Origin: Sinorhizobium sp. A49 | GTDB taxonomy: Bacteria > Pseudomonadota > Alphaproteobacteria > Rhizobiales > Rhizobiaceae | DNA length: 64,000 nt | NCBI RefSeq assembly: GCF_002002725.1 | Contig: NZ_MUNW01000031.1 | Location: 1 to 64,000 of the forward strand | Direction: 5' to 3' | In this document: one piece after another, positions 60,806-64,000 of the stretch | Position numbering within the stretch: position 1 is the first letter of the stretch | Layout: each line of letters starts with the position of its first letter | The notes under the pieces: model-generated | Seen by the model: the letters and a program-made list of their open reading frames with translations, nothing else | Database searches by the model: none | What the model was told of the DNA's origin: nothing | Translations under genes and position numbers: made by a program

Positions 60806-61912
60806 ATGTCCACAGCAGCTCTTTTCCAACCCATCAAGATCAGGGGCTTAAACCTCGTCAATCGCATCGTGATCGCCCCAATGTGCCAGTATTCTGCCGA
60901 GGAAGGCTGTATGAATGATTGGCATCTCATTCATCTCGGGAAGCTCGCTTTGTCGGGCGCGGCATTGCTGACCATCGAGGCGACCGCGGTTCTGCCGGAA
61001 GGCCGTATAACCTACGCCGACCTCGGCTTGTGGAACGAGCGATGCTATGCGGCGATGGGACTTGTTCTGGAGAGCATACGTCGCTGGACGGACATCCCAA
61101 TCGGGATACAGCTCAGCCATGCCGGCCGGAAGGCATCGACGGAAGTTCCCTGGAAAGGTGGAGGACAGATTTCGCCGACTGAAGCACTGGGCTGGCAGAC
61201 CGTTGCTCCCTCGGAACTTAGGGACAGTAAAGGGATGTTCCCTCCGGACTCCTTGGACAAGGAGGGTTTGAAGCGTGTCCGTGAAGCATTCGCGGCCGCG
61301 GCAAGACGCGCCGCCAAGCTCGGCCTGGATCTGGTGCAGGTCCATGCCGCTCACGGATATCTCCTCCACCAGTTCCTCTCTCCGTTGAGCAATCGCCGTG
61401 GCGATGATTACGGCGGGTCCCTGGCAAATCGAATGCGTTTTCCCCTCGAAGTCTTCGATGCCGTCCGCTCGGAGGTGCCCGCCGAGATGCCGGTGTCGGT
61501 CAGAGTGTCCGCCACGGACTGGGTTGATGGAGGCTGGGACCTGGAGCAGACACTTCATTTCGCTGCAGAGCTGCAGCGTCGCGGTTGCGACGCCATACAC
61601 GTATCCAGCGGCGGCTTGCATCCCGGTCAGCGCATCCCGGTCGGACCAGGATATCAGGTCCCGTTGGCCCGCAGAGTCAAGAAGGAGGTCAAGATACCGG
61701 TCGTCGCTGTTGGACTTATCACAGGCTTCGATCAGGCCGAAGCGATCGTCGGAACGGGCGACGCAGATATGGTGGCGCTCGGCAGGACAATCATATTCGA
61801 CCCGAACTGGCCATGGCATGCCGCAGCGGAGCTCGGCGGCAAGGTGCGCGTTCCTGTGCAATATCTGCGCTCCCAACCCAGCCGTTTCGGAAACCTGTTC
61901 GCGAATGAGTAA
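60806..61912 (+). CDS. Old yellow enzyme family NADH:flavin oxidoreductase (YqjM-like)
   Basis: 368 residues from MSTAALFQPIKIRGL with GGAG upstream. FMN- and substrate-binding motifs are visible: IVIAPMCQYSAEEGCMNDWHLIHLGKLALSGAALLTIEATAV, IQLSHAGRKAS, VQVHAAHGYLLHQFLSPLSNRR (His/His pair and catalytic Tyr region), and the phosphate-binding GTGDADMVALGRTII. The Cys in APMCQYS is typical of the thermophilic-like (YqjM) subgroup. It reduces activated alkenes, quinones or nitro compounds with NAD(P)H. It is flanked by two STAND regulator genes, so it is probably induced by its substrate. Confidence 0.95.
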   Translation: MSTAALFQPIKIRGLNLVNRIVIAPMCQYSAEEGCMNDWHLIHLGKLALSGAALLTIEATAVLPEGRITYADLGLWNERCYAAMGLVLESIRRWTDIPIGIQLSHAGRKASTEVPWKGGGQISPTEALGWQTVAPSELRDSKGMFPPDSLDKEGLKRVREAFAAAARRAAKLGLDLVQVHAAHGYLLHQFLSPLSNRRGDDYGGSLANRMRFPLEVFDAVRSEVPAEMPVSVRVSATDWVDGGWDLEQTLHFAAELQRRGCDAIHVSSGGLHPGQRIPVGPGYQVPLARRVKKEVKIPVVAVGLITGFDQAEAIVGTGDADMVALGRTIIFDPNWPWHAAAELGGKVRVPVQYLRSQPSRFGNLFANE

Positions 61913-62118
61913 TCTACGCTGATCATCCAAGCTTCGCGTTCTTGTGGGCAATGTTTGTCGGCAGGCTGTTGCTGTGGCATACTAAGCGACAACCGGGGCA
62001 CGTCCTTCCAATGTTGGCGTCGACGGCAGGCACCCTGACTGATCACCTGAAATTGCCGCAACGTCCAGCGCGATTGAGCTGGATGATGTTGTGAGCCCAC
62101 CACTCGCGACGGGGAGCA

Positions 62119-64000
62119 ATGGCATCGACGGAGCCGGACAACCTAGTTGCATTTGGTCCCTTTCGCCTTCTCAGCGAGCATCGTCGTTTGTTCTGCGGGG
62201 CCGAAGAGGTTCAGCTTGGCGGCCGGGCAATGGAGATGCTCGTGACCATGGCCCGGAAAAAGGGCGAGGTGATACCGAAGGAAGATCTATACAACGCCGC
62301 CTGGCCAGGACTCTTTGTCCATGAAGACAATCTGAAGGTAACGATCGCCTCTCTCAGGCGGGCACTGAGGGAATATTCTCCGGGCGGAGATTATATCAGA
62401 ACGTTGGTGGGTCGCGGTTATTGGCTGAGCGATCAGGTCGATGTCGGCGACACACAGCGCATCGCGGATCTGCCCATTGTGGCAAATACACGCTTTCCGG
62501 AATTGGGCACGGTTATCGGGCGGGATGCCGAAATTGCCGAATTGCGACGGAGGATTGCCGGGAATCGTCTTACTACGGTAGTGGGTCCCGGCGGCATCGG
62601 AAAGACAACAGTTGCAGTCGCCACGGTCCAACTCCTTGAAGACGAAGAGGGTGGGCTTGTCACCTTCATCGATCTCGCTCGGGCTGCCGGCGAGGAATTC
62701 GTCATCCCTTCGATCGCCGCGGCCCTCGGCATCAGTCCAGGTAGCCAGGACCGCCTCGAGGCGATCTCTTCAATCCTCGCCCGAAGGAAGACGCTGCTTC
62801 TGCTGGACACGTGCGAGCATGTGCTCAATGCGGTTGCGCATCTATGCGATGTCATCCTCGCGAACACCACGGAAGTCAGGATCCTGGCGACGAGCCGCCA
62901 GGTTCTTCGCGCGAAGCGGGAGGAGGTTCTCTGGCTTGCTCCCCTCGAAGTTCCGCCGCCCGGCCGCACCTACACAGCGGAACAAGTCCTTCACTATTCC
63001 GCGCCCCAACTCCTTATCGAACGAGCGTCCGAGAAGGGGAAATACACCATCGAGGACGGGGATGCCTCTGCAGTCGCCGAGATCTGCAAACGGCTCGACG
63101 GGTTGCCTCTCGCGATCGAATTGATTTCGTCCCGGCTCATGGGCCTGAGTGCTTCGGAAGTGCTTGAGGAGCTTGGTGACCAGTTCAACACGCTGGCTGA
63201 CCGGGACCAGAAGGGACCGCTTCGTCAACAGACCCTGACGACGACCCTGCAATGGAGCTACGAACTGCTTACAAAGAGCGAGGCGGCCGTCTTGCGCGCC
63301 ATCTCTATCTTCATTGGAACGTTCGACATGGATGCCGTTGTCGGCGTCATTGCCCACCATGGCCTGGATCCGACTGACGCTTTTGATGCCGTCGCTGGGC
63401 TGCGGGCCAAGTCGATGGTGAGCGTCGAACAGATAGCCGGCGGGATGCGATACCGCCTTCTCGATGGTACGCGTGCATTCGCAGGTAATCTGCTGGAAAC
63501 ATCAGGTGAAATGCCTGCCGTGTCGGAGGCTCATGCGCGCCTCATGCTGGGAACCTTGGCCCGAGCGAACGCCGATCAGTCAAGACTTCCAGCGCGACAA
63601 TGGTATGCAGCCTACGCCAGTCATTCGGACGATTTGCGTCGAGCCATTGGCTGGGCGCTCTTTCGTCACGGTAACCCGCTCCTCGGCATGCAACTGGTCG
63701 CATCCGGCATACCACTATGGCATGAGTTGTCGTTGAGCGAAGAGGCACGCAGGAACTGCGAGCAGGCGCTCGTCGAGTTTAATCGCACTAGATGCGATGA
63801 CACAGCCCTGAGGCTGAAGCTGCTCGTAGGGCTGGCCGCTGTGAGTAGCTACATATCCGCCGATGCGGAAAGAGCAATCGAGACTTTTGAAGCTGCCATC
63901 CAGCTTTCGCGCCAAATCGGGGATACAAACGCCGAATGCTTGGCACTAGGTGCCTTGGCGAGGTACCGGCTACTTCCGGGGCAACAAACGGCAGCTCAGA
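62119..64000 (+). CDS. STAND-type regulator: winged-helix + NB-ARC-like ATPase, 3' end outside window
   Basis: At least 627 codons from ATG at 62119 (GGGGAG just upstream), running off the right edge. Winged helix: VAFGPFRLLSEHRR, LGGRAMEMLVTMARKKGEVIPKEDLYNAAWPG, IRTLVGRGYWLS. ATPase: IGRDAEIAELRRRIAG, Walker A VGPGGIGKTTVAV, Walker B LLLLDTCEHV, LATSRQVLRAKRE, LQWSYELLTKSE. After ~480 the helical C-terminal part begins. It shares this layout with the genes at 46865 and 60461, so three paralogues fall within 17 kb. It follows the OYE gene after 206 nt on the same strand. Confidence 0.88.
   Translation, partial: MASTEPDNLVAFGPFRLLSEHRRLFCGAEEVQLGGRAMEMLVTMARKKGEVIPKEDLYNAAWPGLFVHEDNLKVTIASLRRALREYSPGGDYIRTLVGRGYWLSDQVDVGDTQRIADLPIVANTRFPELGTVIGRDAEIAELRRRIAGNRLTTVVGPGGIGKTTVAVATVQLLEDEEGGLVTFIDLARAAGEEFVIPSIAAALGISPGSQDRLEAISSILARRKTLLLLDTCEHVLNAVAHLCDVILANTTEVRILATSRQVLRAKREEVLWLAPLEVPPPGRTYTAEQVLHYSAPQLLIERASEKGKYTIEDGDASAVAEICKRLDGLPLAIELISSRLMGLSASEVLEELGDQFNTLADRDQKGPLRQQTLTTTLQWSYELLTKSEAAVLRAISIFIGTFDMDAVVGVIAHHGLDPTDAFDAVAGLRAKSMVSVEQIAGGMRYRLLDGTRAFAGNLLETSGEMPAVSEAHARLMLGTLARANADQSRLPARQWYAAYASHSDDLRRAIGWALFRHGNPLLGMQLVASGIPLWHELSLSEEARRNCEQALVEFNRTRCDDTALRLKLLVGLAAVSSYISADAERAIETFEAAIQLSRQIGDTNAECLALGALARYRLLPGQQTAAQ

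Noticed and set aside
60848-61951. Minus-strand frame of 367 codons opposite the old yellow enzyme gene
   Set aside because: Shadow frame; the plus strand has all OYE motifs.

Overview
The window looks like Rhizobiaceae DNA, most like the Rhizobium/Ensifer (Sinorhizobium)/Agrobacterium group. It is GC-rich. It carries an ACC deaminase gene with its Lrp-type regulator, an RHE_PE00001-family plasmid protein, an HWE-type histidine kinase, a DNA topoisomerase IB, and a RirA-like (TGA-N9-TCA) site in front of a haem-receptor gene. The exact species and replicon cannot be fixed from sequence alone. Gene density is high, with no rRNA, no CRISPR array and no convincing tRNA.

Layout. (1) 1-11.2 kb: a type I secretion unit. 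A 2406-residue RTX protein with an animal-type haem peroxidase domain is followed by its ABC exporter, which runs off the left edge. A sensor kinase and response regulator are divergent from it. (2) 11.3-17.5 kb: a haem/iron operon with a TonB receptor, a YddA/SbmA-type ABC protein, a HemS/ChuX-like protein and a ChaN-like protein, behind a possible RirA box. (3) 17.8-32.2 kb: mostly core-like genes. These include a CNNM/CBS protein, a three-gene coupled operon (N-formylglutamate amidohydrolase-like, QEGLA/DUF1704 metallopeptidase-like, ATP-grasp), topoisomerase IB, a 1093-residue PAS/GAF/HWE kinase with its receiver, a zinc metallopeptidase, CsbD, DUF421 and an Asp/Glu racemase. (4) 32.3-34 kb: acdS with divergent acdR. 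(5) 34.2-40.8 kb: an accessory module with a lipase-like protein, ParDE, a coupled string VapB-VapC-DUF7673-integrase, an RHE_PE00001 protein and an IS91 remnant. (6) 40.8-46.3 kb: SDR/LysR, a Tat-exported hydrolase, a cytochrome P460 and DUF4405 membrane protein pair, an HNH protein and a second tyrosine recombinase. (7) 46.8-64 kb: three related winged-helix/STAND ATPase regulators interleaved with small redox and detoxification genes (MFS, VOC, two ABM monooxygenases, SDR, aldo/keto reductase, DJ-1/PfpI, alpha/beta hydrolase, old yellow enzyme). Two broken insertion sequences lie in the middle.

How the parts may work together. Region 1 probably makes and exports a large extracellular calcium-binding peroxidase, of the type linked to Mn(II) oxidation in other alphaproteobacteria. 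Region 2 would supply haem, which that peroxidase also needs. Region 3 holds a conserved but poorly understood peptide-chemistry operon. Region 7 looks like repeated 'STAND sensor plus redox enzyme' units, possibly for reactive electrophiles or xenobiotics. The best candidates for undescribed biology are the peroxidase with a coiled-coil insertion, the FGase/QEGLA/ATP-grasp operon, the STAND regulator units and the P460-DUF4405 pair.
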